From: Niallia sp. FSL W8-0635
Lineage (GTDB): Bacteria; Bacillota; Bacilli; Bacillales; Cytobacillaceae
Length of the DNA stretch: 64,000 bases
Direction of reading: 5' to 3'
Assembly: GCF_038007965.1 (NCBI RefSeq)
Contig: NZ_JBBOYD010000001.1
Span: 4,442,501-4,506,500 of the forward strand
Of the stretch, positions 55,737-64,000 are shown piece by piece. Under the pieces are notes generated by a model. The model saw only the letters and a list, made by a program, of their open reading frames with translations. It ran no database searches and had not been told where the DNA came from. Each line of letters opens with the position of its first letter. The stretch's first letter is position 1. Position numbers and translations under genes: made by a program.

Positions 55737-57950
55737 TTAACTAACGTATTTTTTTCGATAGTCTCCTGGAGTCATTCCTACTTTTTTCTTGAAAAAGCGG
55801 ATGAAGTTTTGAGAATTTCGATACTGTAATTTTTCGGCAATTTCTTTGATTGGCATATTGGTTTCTTGGAGCAACGATTTTGCTTTTTGTAGTCGAAATC
55901 CCATTAGATAATCAACAAAGTTTTCTCCATATTCTTTCTTAAAGACACTACTTAAGTAATTAGGATTATAGTGAAGGCGGTCAGCAATGATGTCTAGTGA
56001 AATCTCTTGATCATACTCTGTTTGAATAATTTGTACAATTTTATCGGACAAAGATCGAAATTCTCTATCTGTCTTATCCTGTGTGCTTCTAATGATCGGC
56101 GTAATAAGGTGTTCGATTAGCATTTGCTTGATGCGACCAGGATAAAATGCGTTAATCGCCTCATAGTATAGCGGCTTTATACTATCAAAAATTTTCGCCT
56201 CCGCTCCTAAAAGCTGGCCCAATTGAATGATTTCATTAATCAATCGAATAAGCGTTACCTCTAAGCTAACTGGGTTTTTATTAAGCCGGAAGATTTCATC
56301 AATTAATGCCTCTACGGTCTCCTTCACTTCCTCCTCATTACCTCGACGGATCGTATTTAATAGCTCATTTTGTAGTTCAACTGGATATTTAGAAATGGAT
56401 GCATCATTTAGAAGGGGTGCGATGTCATCATAAAAAATAATTGATGCTGGACCAACGTTTACACGATAGTGTAACGCCTCCTTTGCTAAATCGACTGCTT
56501 TTTTACTATTAATTAAAGCTTTATAAACAGGACTTATCCCTATGCTGATAGTGATATTTAAGTATTCCTTTGCCGCTGACTGAATATCCTCAAAATACTT
56601 CATAATTCTTCGACTTGAGTCATAATCATTTTCATCGGTTATAAATATGGTTGCTTGCATCTCGTCATTTAATACAATTGGTATCAATCGTTCGGTATCA
56701 GGAACCATTTCCTCCACAATATTATTTAGCGCCAATAAGTATAAATCTTTATCTACGATTTTATGACTATCCATATTGTCTATTTGTATTAAACCTGTAT
56801 AAAAATAATCCGTTTCTTTAAAGAAATAACCAAATTGCTTTAATCGATGCTTTGCTTCATTTGCTGTAATTCTATTTCTAAATAAACTTAAAACAAACAA
56901 AGTCTCGAGTTGGGGCTTTTGCATGGTTAGATTAGCCATTAATGTTTCGTTTTGTCCAATAATTTTATCAACGGAATCTGCAACAAGAGATAGCTCATTT
57001 TTCTTGCCACTTATATCATGTATAGCTAATTTCTCCTGAATTTTTTGGATAGGCCGTGAAAAAGAGTTGGCGAGTATATAAGAAATGATGCCGACTAATA
57101 GTATTAACAAGGTTGACACAATTAATAATCCAATTCTTGTATTATTAATCATGCTAGAGATTTCCTTCGGTTCAATTTGTACTAAATAAATCCAGCGATT
57201 ATAGTCTGATTTAGCATACACATACTTTTTTCCATCTGCTTCTACTATTTTGACAGCTTCCCCATCTTCTGCTATTTTCTTATAGCTTTCAGAAGACAGT
57301 CTCCGTTCTTCTTTTCTGCTTGAATATAATAACTCATTCTTACTATTATAAATTTCTACTAAATTATCTTTTTCATTATCTACAATTTCATCCATGCTGC
57401 TTCTTGGTATACTGGAGATACCTAATGCAAACTTATCCCTTTGATAGATTGGCAAAGTCATAATCATCTCAATGCCAGTATCAGTCGGTCGCCAGAACAA
57501 GCTTTGATTAGCTTCATTAATATATTCTTCCTTGTATCTCTCTACTTCCTCTTCTTGCAATCCTTTTAAGGAACCATCAATAATCGCCCAATTTTGAGCA
57601 AGACTGATTATATTATGCTTGCTTCCTTCTATCCCCATCATTTCTATATAACTTAGTTCTTTTTTTATATCTCTGTATGTATCAAAATCTTTGCCAGATA
57701 ACGGCTTTTTAAATATTGTCTCAAAATTGGAGGTTGAGCTATATGCCGTGTATCCATATTCAATGGTTCGTACCTTTTGCTCTAAATTATTAAGAATCTG
57801 TTTCGTGTAGTTCTGTTTGTCTTTAAGAAATTCCTCTTCTACGGAGTGATAGGTAGAATTATAGATAAATACACTAAAGCCAACTACAATACCAATCCCT
57901 AATAAGAAAAAGGGAAAAAACAATTTGTAAAACAACCTTAATTTCCTCAA
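55737..57950 (-). CDS. Membrane-anchored AraC family regulator (YesS/YtdP-like)
   Basis: A 737-residue protein. A membrane segment near residues 9-29, an external cache-like sensor domain, a second segment near 272-292 followed by a HAMP-like stretch, a middle region, and a C-terminal AraC DNA-binding domain (last 100 residues, including SLDIIADRLHYNPNYLSSVF). This is the layout of YesS and YtdP, which control pectin-utilisation genes. The TTG start has AAGGAG 9 bases upstream. Probably activates the importer and pectin operons in response to an external ligand or a binding protein. Confidence 0.88.
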   Translation of the reverse strand: MRKLRLFYKLFFPFFLLGIGIVVGFSVFIYNSTYHSVEEEFLKDKQNYTKQILNNLEQKVRTIEYGYTAYSSTSNFETIFKKPLSGKDFDTYRDIKKELSYIEMMGIEGSKHNIISLAQNWAIIDGSLKGLQEEEVERYKEEYINEANQSLFWRPTDTGIEMIMTLPIYQRDKFALGISSIPRSSMDEIVDNEKDNLVEIYNSKNELLYSSRKEERRLSSESYKKIAEDGEAVKIVEADGKKYVYAKSDYNRWIYLVQIEPKEISSMINNTRIGLLIVSTLLILLVGIISYILANSFSRPIQKIQEKLAIHDISGKKNELSLVADSVDKIIGQNETLMANLTMQKPQLETLFVLSLFRNRITANEAKHRLKQFGYFFKETDYFYTGLIQIDNMDSHKIVDKDLYLLALNNIVEEMVPDTERLIPIVLNDEMQATIFITDENDYDSSRRIMKYFEDIQSAAKEYLNITISIGISPVYKALINSKKAVDLAKEALHYRVNVGPASIIFYDDIAPLLNDASISKYPVELQNELLNTIRRGNEEEVKETVEALIDEIFRLNKNPVSLEVTLIRLINEIIQLGQLLGAEAKIFDSIKPLYYEAINAFYPGRIKQMLIEHLITPIIRSTQDKTDREFRSLSDKIVQIIQTEYDQEISLDIIADRLHYNPNYLSSVFKKEYGENFVDYLMGFRLQKAKSLLQETNMPIKEIAEKLQYRNSQNFIRFFKKKVGMTPGDYRKKYVS

Positions 57951-57998
57951 ATTCTCACACTCCTTGACAGATCTCTCTATATATTAGCACACAGTTTC

Positions 57999-58012
57999 TG
58001 AAAGCGTTATCA
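57999..58012. promoter_or_regulatory. Perfect cre site before the AraC-type gene
   Basis: TGAAAGCGTTATCA matches all fixed cre positions. It lies 49 bp before the AraC-type start, close to an extended -10 (TGCTAATAT on the minus strand), so CcpA should repress the regulator. Confidence 0.78.
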
Positions 58013-58185
58013 AATTTCTGTTCTATTTTCTCTTTCTTTACACTTAATAAAGAAAGGGAGCATAATCATATTCATATACAGGAAAAATGATTATTTTCTA
58101 TTTTTAGGATAATAACATACCTATAATAGCATATATATCTTATCTTTTGCGAGAGCATTTTTTCACGTGTGCATCATCTGACCGA

Positions 58186-58214
58186 TTGACAAATATATAA
58201 ATCAATTATAAAAT
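58186..58214 (+). promoter_or_regulatory. Promoter of the KdgR-like gene
   Basis: TTGACA (58186-58191), 17 bp, TAAAAT (58209-58214). An operator begins at the -10 and a related half-site (TTTCACGTGTGCATC, 58161-58175) lies upstream, suggesting autoregulation. Confidence 0.65.
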
Positions 58215-58228
58215 GTGAACGTTAACAT
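58213..58228. promoter_or_regulatory. KdgR-like operator 1
   Basis: ATGTGAACGTTAACAT is a palindrome with one mismatch per arm, centred on ACGT. It is downstream of the -10 of the regulator's own promoter. Confidence 0.65.
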
Positions 58229-58245
58229 AATTATCAGGAGGACCT

Positions 58246-59253
58246 ATGGTTACCATAAAAGATATTGCGAAGCTTGCAGGTGTTTCTCACACCACGGTAT
58301 CTAGAGCACTAAATGATAGTCCCCTAATTAAGCCAGACACCAAGCAGAAAATAAAAAAAATTGCAGAGGATTTACACTATGTACCAAACTTTAATGCTAA
58401 AAGTCTCGTAAACCAGAAATCTTATACGATTGGCGTTTTTTTCTCTAGTATTAGCCATGGAACAAGCTCTAGTTTTCTTGTTGACGTGATTAAGGGCGTT
58501 AATTCTGTTTTAGACGAAAACTATAGCATTGCTGTGAACGGCATTGATACTCTCGTACATTTCGATAAAATTATTCCGCAACGGTTTGATGGGATTATCG
58601 TTCTAAGTCAAAGTGATACAGACAATGCATTTATCTACTATATTCAGCAAGCTGGCATTCCGATGGTTGTATTGAATCGGAGGCTAGATGATCCTACTAT
58701 TCCTAACGTTTCAGCAAACGATCGACAAGGGGCGGAGAAAGCAGTCGATGAGGCAATTAAGCTTGGTCATAATAGATTAGGATATATCAATGGAAAAAAT
58801 TCATTCCGCTCTTCAACAGAACGAAAACAAGGCTTCCTCAATAGTTTACTTAAGGCTCATGTAGCAGTAAAACCTGACTATATGGTTGACGGCGACTATA
58901 GTATGGAAAGCGGGTTTGCAGAGATGAGTCAGTTACTAAGCCTTCCTGATCCGCCGAGTATCGTATTTTGCGCAAACGATGATATGGCAATTGGAGCATT
59001 AAAGGCTTGTTTTTCAAAAAATAAAAAAGTCCCTGATGACATTTCCATCATTGGATTTGACGATATTCCATTTGCCCAATATTCAACACCGGCCTTAACC
59101 ACCATTCATAAACCCATCGATGAAATCAGTACTATTGGGATGCAAAAATTAATTGCTCTAATCAATGGTGAAGATTTAAAGGAAATCCAGGTTTTAGTAG
59201 ACACACATTTAGTAAAAAGAGAATCACTTAGTTATCCATCAAAACAGTCATAA
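58246..59253 (+). CDS. LacI family regulator of galacturonate genes (KdgR-like)
   Basis: A 335-residue repressor. N-terminal HTH TIKDIAKLAGVSHTTVSRAL (residues 3-22), hinge, and effector domain. It is upstream of the UxaB-UxaA gene, and similar operators lie before both genes. Likely effectors are KDG or an intermediate of galacturonate breakdown. Related to KdgR or ExuR-type regulators by context. Confidence 0.82.
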   Translation: MVTIKDIAKLAGVSHTTVSRALNDSPLIKPDTKQKIKKIAEDLHYVPNFNAKSLVNQKSYTIGVFFSSISHGTSSSFLVDVIKGVNSVLDENYSIAVNGIDTLVHFDKIIPQRFDGIIVLSQSDTDNAFIYYIQQAGIPMVVLNRRLDDPTIPNVSANDRQGAEKAVDEAIKLGHNRLGYINGKNSFRSSTERKQGFLNSLLKAHVAVKPDYMVDGDYSMESGFAEMSQLLSLPDPPSIVFCANDDMAIGALKACFSKNKKVPDDISIIGFDDIPFAQYSTPALTTIHKPIDEISTIGMQKLIALINGEDLKEIQVLVDTHLVKRESLSYPSKQS

Positions 59254-59260
59254 CTGTTTT
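59241..59260 (+). terminator. Possible weak terminator after the KdgR-like gene
   Basis: AAAACAGT and ACTGTTTT pair around CATA at the stop codon region, then GATTT. It may only attenuate read-through into the UxaB-UxaA gene. Confidence 0.4.
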
Positions 59261-59273
59261 GATTTATCATAAA

Positions 59274-59289
59274 ATGTTAACGTGTGCAA
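59274..59289. promoter_or_regulatory. KdgR-like operator 2
   Basis: ATGTTAACGTGTGCAA shares the ATGTTAACGT half with operator 1 and lies 16 bp before the start codon. It would repress transcription entering the fusion gene. Confidence 0.5.
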
Positions 59290-59304
59290 AAAGGAGGAAA
59301 TAAA

Positions 59305-62211
59305 GTGGAGAAGCTGTCAAAACAACTACAAACAAATTTATCTTTTTTCCCTGAGAAAGTCATTCAATTTGGAACAGGAAATTTTTTAAGGGGCTTTCTA
59401 AATTGGCAATTGCAGCAAATGAATAAGCAACATCTCTTTCATGGTAGTGCCGTTATAGTGAAACCAACTCCCCATCCCTCAAAAGGCGCATGGGAAGAGC
59501 AAGATTATTTATATACCGTCATTCTTGAAGGCTTTTATCAAGGAGAAATCATTCATACTAGTGAAATTATTACAACCGTAAATCGATTAATTAATCCCTA
59601 TGAACAATGGGAAGATTATTTACTCTTAGCAGAAAATGAGGAATTAGCATTCATCATTTCCAATACTACAGAAGCTGGAATCCAATTAGATGAAAAAGAC
59701 ACTTTAGCAGACGCGCCTCCTAATAGCTTTCCTGGTAAATTGACTGCTCTTTTATACAAGCGCTTCCAATTAAAAAAACCTGGATTTACGATTATTCCTT
59801 GTGAGTTAATTGATCGAAATGGAGAAAAACTAAAAGAAATTGTTTTACAGTATGCAGATCAATGGAATTTGGAGCCAGATTTTTGTCATTGGGTGCAAAC
59901 AGAAAATACTTTTTGCTGCAGCTTAGTTGATCGTATTGTTCCTGGCTTTCCACATGACAAAGCAGAAATGCTTAACAAAGAGCATGGTTATATAGATGAT
60001 CATATGGTTACTACAGAGCCTTACTTACTATGGGTTATTGAAGGACCTCAAGAATTAAAGGAGTCCCTTCCACTTGCAAAAGCAGGATTAAATGTAATTG
60101 TTACAGATGATATGACACCATATCGAGAAAGAAAGGTTCATTTATTAAACGGACCTCATACAGCAATGGTACCTCTTGGATTACTTGCTGGTCTTGAGAC
60201 AGTGGAAGAAGTGATGAAGGATGAAGATTTCGCTGCCTTTGTTGACCAATTAATGCATAAAGAAATTGTTCCATTATTGCCTCTGCCTGCAAAATATTTA
60301 CAAATTTATGCTAAGTCGATTATTGAACGATTCAAGAATCCTTTTATTCGCCATGAATTAACGTCTATTGCTTTAAATAGTATTTCTAAATATAAGGCAA
60401 GATTACTACCTCTTTTGATAAAACACCAACAATTATATAAACATTTACCACCTTATATAACAGCTTCCCTTGCTGCTTTACTTCTAACTTACAGAGGAAG
60501 CCAATATAAACCGAAAGATAATCAAGAAGTTCTCGATGCCTTTTCCAAAGCGTGGGAAAAGCCAGAAACCGCTATTTCTACTATCTTAAGTAACGAGCAG
60601 ATTTGGGATACTGATTTAACAAAAGCCATTCCTGGCCTAGCAGAAGAAGTGAATACTTATATAAATAAACTTAGAAAATATGGAGCACGAGCTGTTTTAC
60701 AAGAAATCGCTCAAGAGCAACAGCCTCCTTCTCTCTTAAAATTAAACGAGCGAGACAATGTGGCAGTGGCACTGCGCCCAATTGCAGCTTGCGAATCATT
60801 AAAAATTGATGGTCTCTCCATTACCGCACAACAAGATATACCACAAGGACACAAAATAGCCTTAACGGATATTCCTACAAAAGCTAATGTCATCAAATAC
60901 GGTTATCCAATTGGCCATACACTTGTGGACATCACTCCAGGAGATTGGCTCCATACTCATAATGTAAAGACAAATTTAGATGGAGAACTAGAATACACGT
61001 ACCAGCAAGATATCCATCAAGTCCACTATCCAAAAAAAGAGCTCACCTTCCAAGGATATAGACGCTCTAATGGCAAAGTAGGAATTCGCAATGACTTATA
61101 TATTGTTCCTACAGTTGGGTGTGTAAACGGCACAGCAGAGTATATGCTAAAAGAATTTGAAGCCCTACATCCTGACTTAGGTACATTTGATAATATTACG
61201 ATTTTAAAGCATCCATATGGCTGTTCTCAATTGGGAGAAGACCATGAAAACACACGCAGTATATTAATCGATGCAGTAAAGCACCCGAATGCTGGAGGCG
61301 TATTAGTTTTTGGTTTAGGATGTGAAAATAACATTGTTGCTGAATTTCGCGAGTTACTAGGAAACTATGATTCAACTAGAGTGAAATTCCTAGTAGCACA
61401 AGAGGTTGGTAATGAAATCGATGCAGGATTGGAACTATTGGAAGAAATATACGAAGCTGCAAAAAATGATCATCGAGAAGCTATTCCAATTAGCGAGTTA
61501 AATGTCGGCCTAAAATGTGGCGGGTCTGACGGATTCTCTGGTATTACAGCTAATCCGCTATTGGGGGCATTTTCCGACTTCTTAATTGCTCAAGGTGGCA
61601 GTACTATTTTAACAGAAGTTCCTGAGATGTTTGGTGCAGAGCAAATGCTAATGGCAAGAGCTGAAAATGAAAAAGTCTTTGAGGATATTGTCCATTTAAT
61701 TAACGATTTTAAACAGTATTTCCACTCCTATGGGGAGCCTGTCTATGAAAATCCGTCTCCTGGAAATAAGGCAGGTGGGATTACTACTTTAGAAGATAAA
61801 TCATTAGGCTGTACTCAAAAAGCAGGTACAGCGCCCGTTGTAGATGTTCTGCAGTATGGAGAAAAAATCTCTAAAAAAGGATTGAGCTTATTACAAGCTC
61901 CTGGTAATGATTTAGTTGCCTCTTCTGCTCTTGCTGCAGCAGACTGCCACTTAGTTCTCTTTACTACTGGCAGAGGAACACCTTTTGGAAGCTTTGTACC
62001 AACCGTAAAAGTAGCAACAAACTCTACTATTTACAACCACAAAAAGCATTGGATGGACTTTAATGCCGGCCCTTTGTTAGAGCAGCCAATGAATGTAATA
62101 CTCGAAGCCTTTATTGAGAAAGTTATCGCTGTTGCAAGTGGAGAAAAAACACGCAATGAAGCAAATGGGGTTCGAGAGATTGCTATTTTTAAAACGGGTG
62201 TTACTTTATAA
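59305..62211 (+). CDS. Fused tagaturonate reductase-altronate dehydratase (UxaB-UxaA)
   Basis: A 968-residue single chain. I start at GTG 59305, 7 bases after AAGGAGG. Residues 1 to about 475 match the mannitol-dehydrogenase-type UxaB (FGTGNFLRGFLNWQL nucleotide-binding motif; NGPHTAMVP); residues from about 480 match UxaA, with an SAF domain (DNVAVALRPIA) then the dehydratase part (PYGCSQLGEDHENT, GLGCENN, LKCGGSDGFSGITANP). Together they convert tagaturonate to altronate, then to KDG. B. subtilis and E. coli encode the two enzymes separately. No stop, frameshift or internal ribosome-binding site is seen at the join. Confidence 0.88.
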   Translation: MEKLSKQLQTNLSFFPEKVIQFGTGNFLRGFLNWQLQQMNKQHLFHGSAVIVKPTPHPSKGAWEEQDYLYTVILEGFYQGEIIHTSEIITTVNRLINPYEQWEDYLLLAENEELAFIISNTTEAGIQLDEKDTLADAPPNSFPGKLTALLYKRFQLKKPGFTIIPCELIDRNGEKLKEIVLQYADQWNLEPDFCHWVQTENTFCCSLVDRIVPGFPHDKAEMLNKEHGYIDDHMVTTEPYLLWVIEGPQELKESLPLAKAGLNVIVTDDMTPYRERKVHLLNGPHTAMVPLGLLAGLETVEEVMKDEDFAAFVDQLMHKEIVPLLPLPAKYLQIYAKSIIERFKNPFIRHELTSIALNSISKYKARLLPLLIKHQQLYKHLPPYITASLAALLLTYRGSQYKPKDNQEVLDAFSKAWEKPETAISTILSNEQIWDTDLTKAIPGLAEEVNTYINKLRKYGARAVLQEIAQEQQPPSLLKLNERDNVAVALRPIAACESLKIDGLSITAQQDIPQGHKIALTDIPTKANVIKYGYPIGHTLVDITPGDWLHTHNVKTNLDGELEYTYQQDIHQVHYPKKELTFQGYRRSNGKVGIRNDLYIVPTVGCVNGTAEYMLKEFEALHPDLGTFDNITILKHPYGCSQLGEDHENTRSILIDAVKHPNAGGVLVFGLGCENNIVAEFRELLGNYDSTRVKFLVAQEVGNEIDAGLELLEEIYEAAKNDHREAIPISELNVGLKCGGSDGFSGITANPLLGAFSDFLIAQGGSTILTEVPEMFGAEQMLMARAENEKVFEDIVHLINDFKQYFHSYGEPVYENPSPGNKAGGITTLEDKSLGCTQKAGTAPVVDVLQYGEKISKKGLSLLQAPGNDLVASSALAAADCHLVLFTTGRGTPFGSFVPTVKVATNSTIYNHKKHWMDFNAGPLLEQPMNVILEAFIEKVIAVASGEKTRNEANGVREIAIFKTGVTL

Positions 62212-62235
62212 ATTGATAGTTAGGGTTGAAAGACG

Positions 62236-62405
62236 ATCTGTTATCTTTTTTTGCTTGATTGTTAGGATTAATTGATGTGGTGAGGGACACTCTGTTACCT
62301 TTTTTGCTCGTTTTCCGGGTTTGCGGGCGCAGAGGCGCTCTCTCTGTTACCTTTTCCACTCGTTTTCCGAGTTTGCGGGCGCAGAGGCGCTCTCTCTGTT
62401 ACCTT
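62236..62405. repeat. Tandem array, 52-bp period
   Basis: Unit starts CTCTGTTACC fall at 62290, 62342 and 62394, with a diverged unit (ATCTGTTATC) at 62236. The two middle units are nearly identical: a pyrimidine stretch, then TTTGCGGGCGCAGAGGCGCT. It is the same family as at 31251. It fills the UxaA-UxaC gap together with an A/T-rich stretch; no gene is visible there. Confidence 0.8.
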
Positions 62406-62532
62406 TCCGCTCAAATCTAGCATAAACGAGCTTTGACAAATTTAATTTCATTTAATCTATCAAAAAATAAACATTAATCTATTTTTCCAGCAATACACTA
62501 AAACAATAAATTATAACGAAAGAGGGATTTGT

Positions 62533-63951
62533 ATGTTTCTTAATGATAACTTTCTATTAAAAACAGAAATAGCTCAAAAACTTTTTCATGATTATGCCAA
62601 AACCATGCCTATTATCGACTATCATTGTCACTTAGACCCTAAAGAAATTTATGAGAACAAAAACTTCAAAAATCTTACAGACGCTTGGTTGGCTGGGGAT
62701 CATTATAAGTGGAGATTAATGCGTGCAAACGGAATTCCTGAATCTCATATAACAGGTGACGCTTCTGATTATGACAAATTTTTAGCATGGGCACGCACTG
62801 TTCCAAAAACGATTGGCAATCCTTTATATGCATGGACTCACTTAGAATTAAAGCGTTTCTTTGGAATTGACTTATTGTTAAACGAAGAAAATGCTCCTCT
62901 TATTTGGGACCTAGCAAATGAAAAATTAGCTTCCAGCGAATTTAAAAGACGGAATATTATCATTAACTCCAATGTAAAAGTCGTATGTACGACAGATGAT
63001 CCAACTGATTCACTTTATTATCACCAACAGTTACAGAAGGAGGAACAACACTTTCAAGTACTCCCTTCCTTCCGTCCTGATAAAGCCTTGAATATTGATC
63101 AAAGTGGCTTCATCGAATGGATTGAAAAGCTAGGCATACAATCACAAACACCAATAACATCCTATCAAGATTTAATAGATGCACTTAAAAACCGCGTTTC
63201 CTATTTTCATCAAATGGGTGGAAGGTTATCAGATCATGCGCTAGATATATTGACATATGACGAAGCAGATGAGGAAACTCTTGAAGTAATTTTTCAAAAG
63301 AGAATTAAGAATGAAACTTTAACGCCACACGAAATTAGTGCATATCGTACAGAAACACTTACTCGGTTAATTGGTTTTTATTATGATCAAGGCTGGACGA
63401 TGCAACTCCATATCCATGCATATCGGAATACAAATACAGCGATGTTTGAACAATTAGGACCTGATACTGGATATGATGCTGTCAACGATCTTTCTCTTAC
63501 CATTCCTTTACAGCGTTTGCTAAATCGAGCGGAGAAAGAAGGCAAATTACCTAAAACGATTCTTTATTCCCTTAACCCAAATGATTTCTTTGTCTTAGCT
63601 ACCTTAATGGGCTCCTTTCAAAAAAATACGCCTGGTAAGCTTCAGTTAGGATCTGGTTGGTGGTATAACGATACACGCGCAGGAATGCGCCATCAATTAA
63701 CCGTTCTTAGTGATGTCGGGCTACTCTCAACCTTTGTAGGAATGCTAACAGATTCTCGTAGCTTCCTTTCCTATACAAGACATGAATATTTCCGTCGTGT
63801 ACTTTGTGAGTTTATTGGAGAAATCGTCGAACGAGGTGAAGCACCAGAAGACGAAACATTACTTGGAAGTATAGTAGAAGCTATAAGCTATAATAATGCC
63901 CGCCAATACTTCGGATTCGAGCGTTCTCATGCTAAAAATCATACACGATAA
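62533..63951 (+). CDS. uxaC: Glucuronate (uronate) isomerase UxaC
   Basis: A 472-residue amidohydrolase-superfamily enzyme, the usual family length. DYHCHLDPKEIY at residues 28-39 holds two metal-binding His; HIHAYRN and GSGWWYNDT are further family motifs. It isomerises galacturonate to tagaturonate and glucuronate to fructuronate, feeding the fused UxaB-UxaA. AAGAGGG precedes ATG by 7-8 bases. The window ends 49 bp after the stop. Confidence 0.94.
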   Translation: MFLNDNFLLKTEIAQKLFHDYAKTMPIIDYHCHLDPKEIYENKNFKNLTDAWLAGDHYKWRLMRANGIPESHITGDASDYDKFLAWARTVPKTIGNPLYAWTHLELKRFFGIDLLLNEENAPLIWDLANEKLASSEFKRRNIIINSNVKVVCTTDDPTDSLYYHQQLQKEEQHFQVLPSFRPDKALNIDQSGFIEWIEKLGIQSQTPITSYQDLIDALKNRVSYFHQMGGRLSDHALDILTYDEADEETLEVIFQKRIKNETLTPHEISAYRTETLTRLIGFYYDQGWTMQLHIHAYRNTNTAMFEQLGPDTGYDAVNDLSLTIPLQRLLNRAEKEGKLPKTILYSLNPNDFFVLATLMGSFQKNTPGKLQLGSGWWYNDTRAGMRHQLTVLSDVGLLSTFVGMLTDSRSFLSYTRHEYFRRVLCEFIGEIVERGEAPEDETLLGSIVEAISYNNARQYFGFERSHAKNHTR

Positions 63952-64000
63952 GTTTAGTAATGAAACTATAACATCTAATCAGCAAATGACTTTAAGTATT

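Noticed and set aside
59305..62211. Missed stop codon explanation for the UxaB-UxaA fusion
   Set aside because: The reading frame is continuous and the N-terminal residues of the UxaA part (LKLNERDNVAVALRP) follow directly in frame; no ribosome-binding site or homopolymer at the join suggests an error.

Overview
The window is AT-rich, Gram-positive, Bacillaceae-type chromosomal DNA. Most genes have close family counterparts in Bacillus subtilis (NiaP, MdxR/D/E/F/G, YvdJ, TreP, YkoC/D/E, TenA, OpuAA/AB/AC, YteR/YesR-like, UxaC). Ribosome-binding sites are strong AGGAGG types, some starts are TTG or GTG, and candidate CcpA (cre), Rex, Fur, TreR and TPP-riboswitch elements are present. Gene order differs from B. 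subtilis, so another genus of the family (Niallia-like, for example) is plausible; that is an inference. No rRNA, tRNA, CRISPR array, transposase or phage gene was seen.

Layout. (1) About 130-8250, minus strand: an uncharacterised cluster of DUF1177, DUF917, an OPT-type transporter, an EamA exporter and an Asp/Glu-type racemase, with a PucR-type regulator and a lone PTS EIIC_2 membrane protein. The EIIC_2 gene is preceded by a 17-codon leader ORF and a terminator/antiterminator pair. (2) 8759-13366: niacin transporter NiaP, a TarM/TagE-like glycosyltransferase and a MATE exporter. (3) 13576-19029: a sugar or sugar-acid regulon of two operons that share the operator TAAACCGGTTTA and flank a LacI-family gene. 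It encodes a TIM-barrel isomerase, a PfkB kinase, an ACS-type MFS importer, an HPS-like enzyme and PHI. (4) 19216-19962: a CPBP-family membrane protease. (5) 19998-31037: a maltodextrin regulon (MdxR, cyclomaltodextrinase, PgmB, maltose phosphorylase, YvdJ, MdxGFE) with several LacI-type operators. (6) 31535-32971: trehalose PTS gene treP with two TreR boxes. (7) 33268-37076: TPP-riboswitch operon tenA-ykoE-ykoD-ykoC. (8) 37475-44760: Rex-controlled L-lactate dehydrogenase, an alkyltransferase-like protein, a lipoprotein, a Fur-linked ferredoxin-NADP reductase and the opuA glycine betaine importer.

(9) 44834-63951 is a pectin/hemicellulose and galacturonate catabolic island. A tightly overlapping minus-strand operon encodes GH105, GH28 (frameshifted in this sequence), a DLH-type esterase, pectin methylesterase, a small membrane protein and a GH43 xylosidase. 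Beside it lie an Lpl/Ytc-type oligosaccharide ABC importer split over both strands, a membrane-bound AraC-type regulator, a LacI-type (KdgR-like) regulator, an unusual single-chain UxaB-UxaA fusion, and UxaC. Oligogalacturonides would be imported, demethylated, deacetylated and cut inside the cell. Galacturonate then passes through UxaC, UxaB and UxaA to 2-keto-3-deoxygluconate. The KDG kinase-like enzyme at 14348 might act on that, but it lies in a different regulon.

The most notable items are the leader-peptide attenuator before the EIIC_2 gene, the DUF1177/DUF917/OPT cluster, the HPS/PHI sugar regulon, the UxaB-UxaA fusion, the GH28 frameshift, and tandem arrays with a 52-bp period at three intergenic loci.
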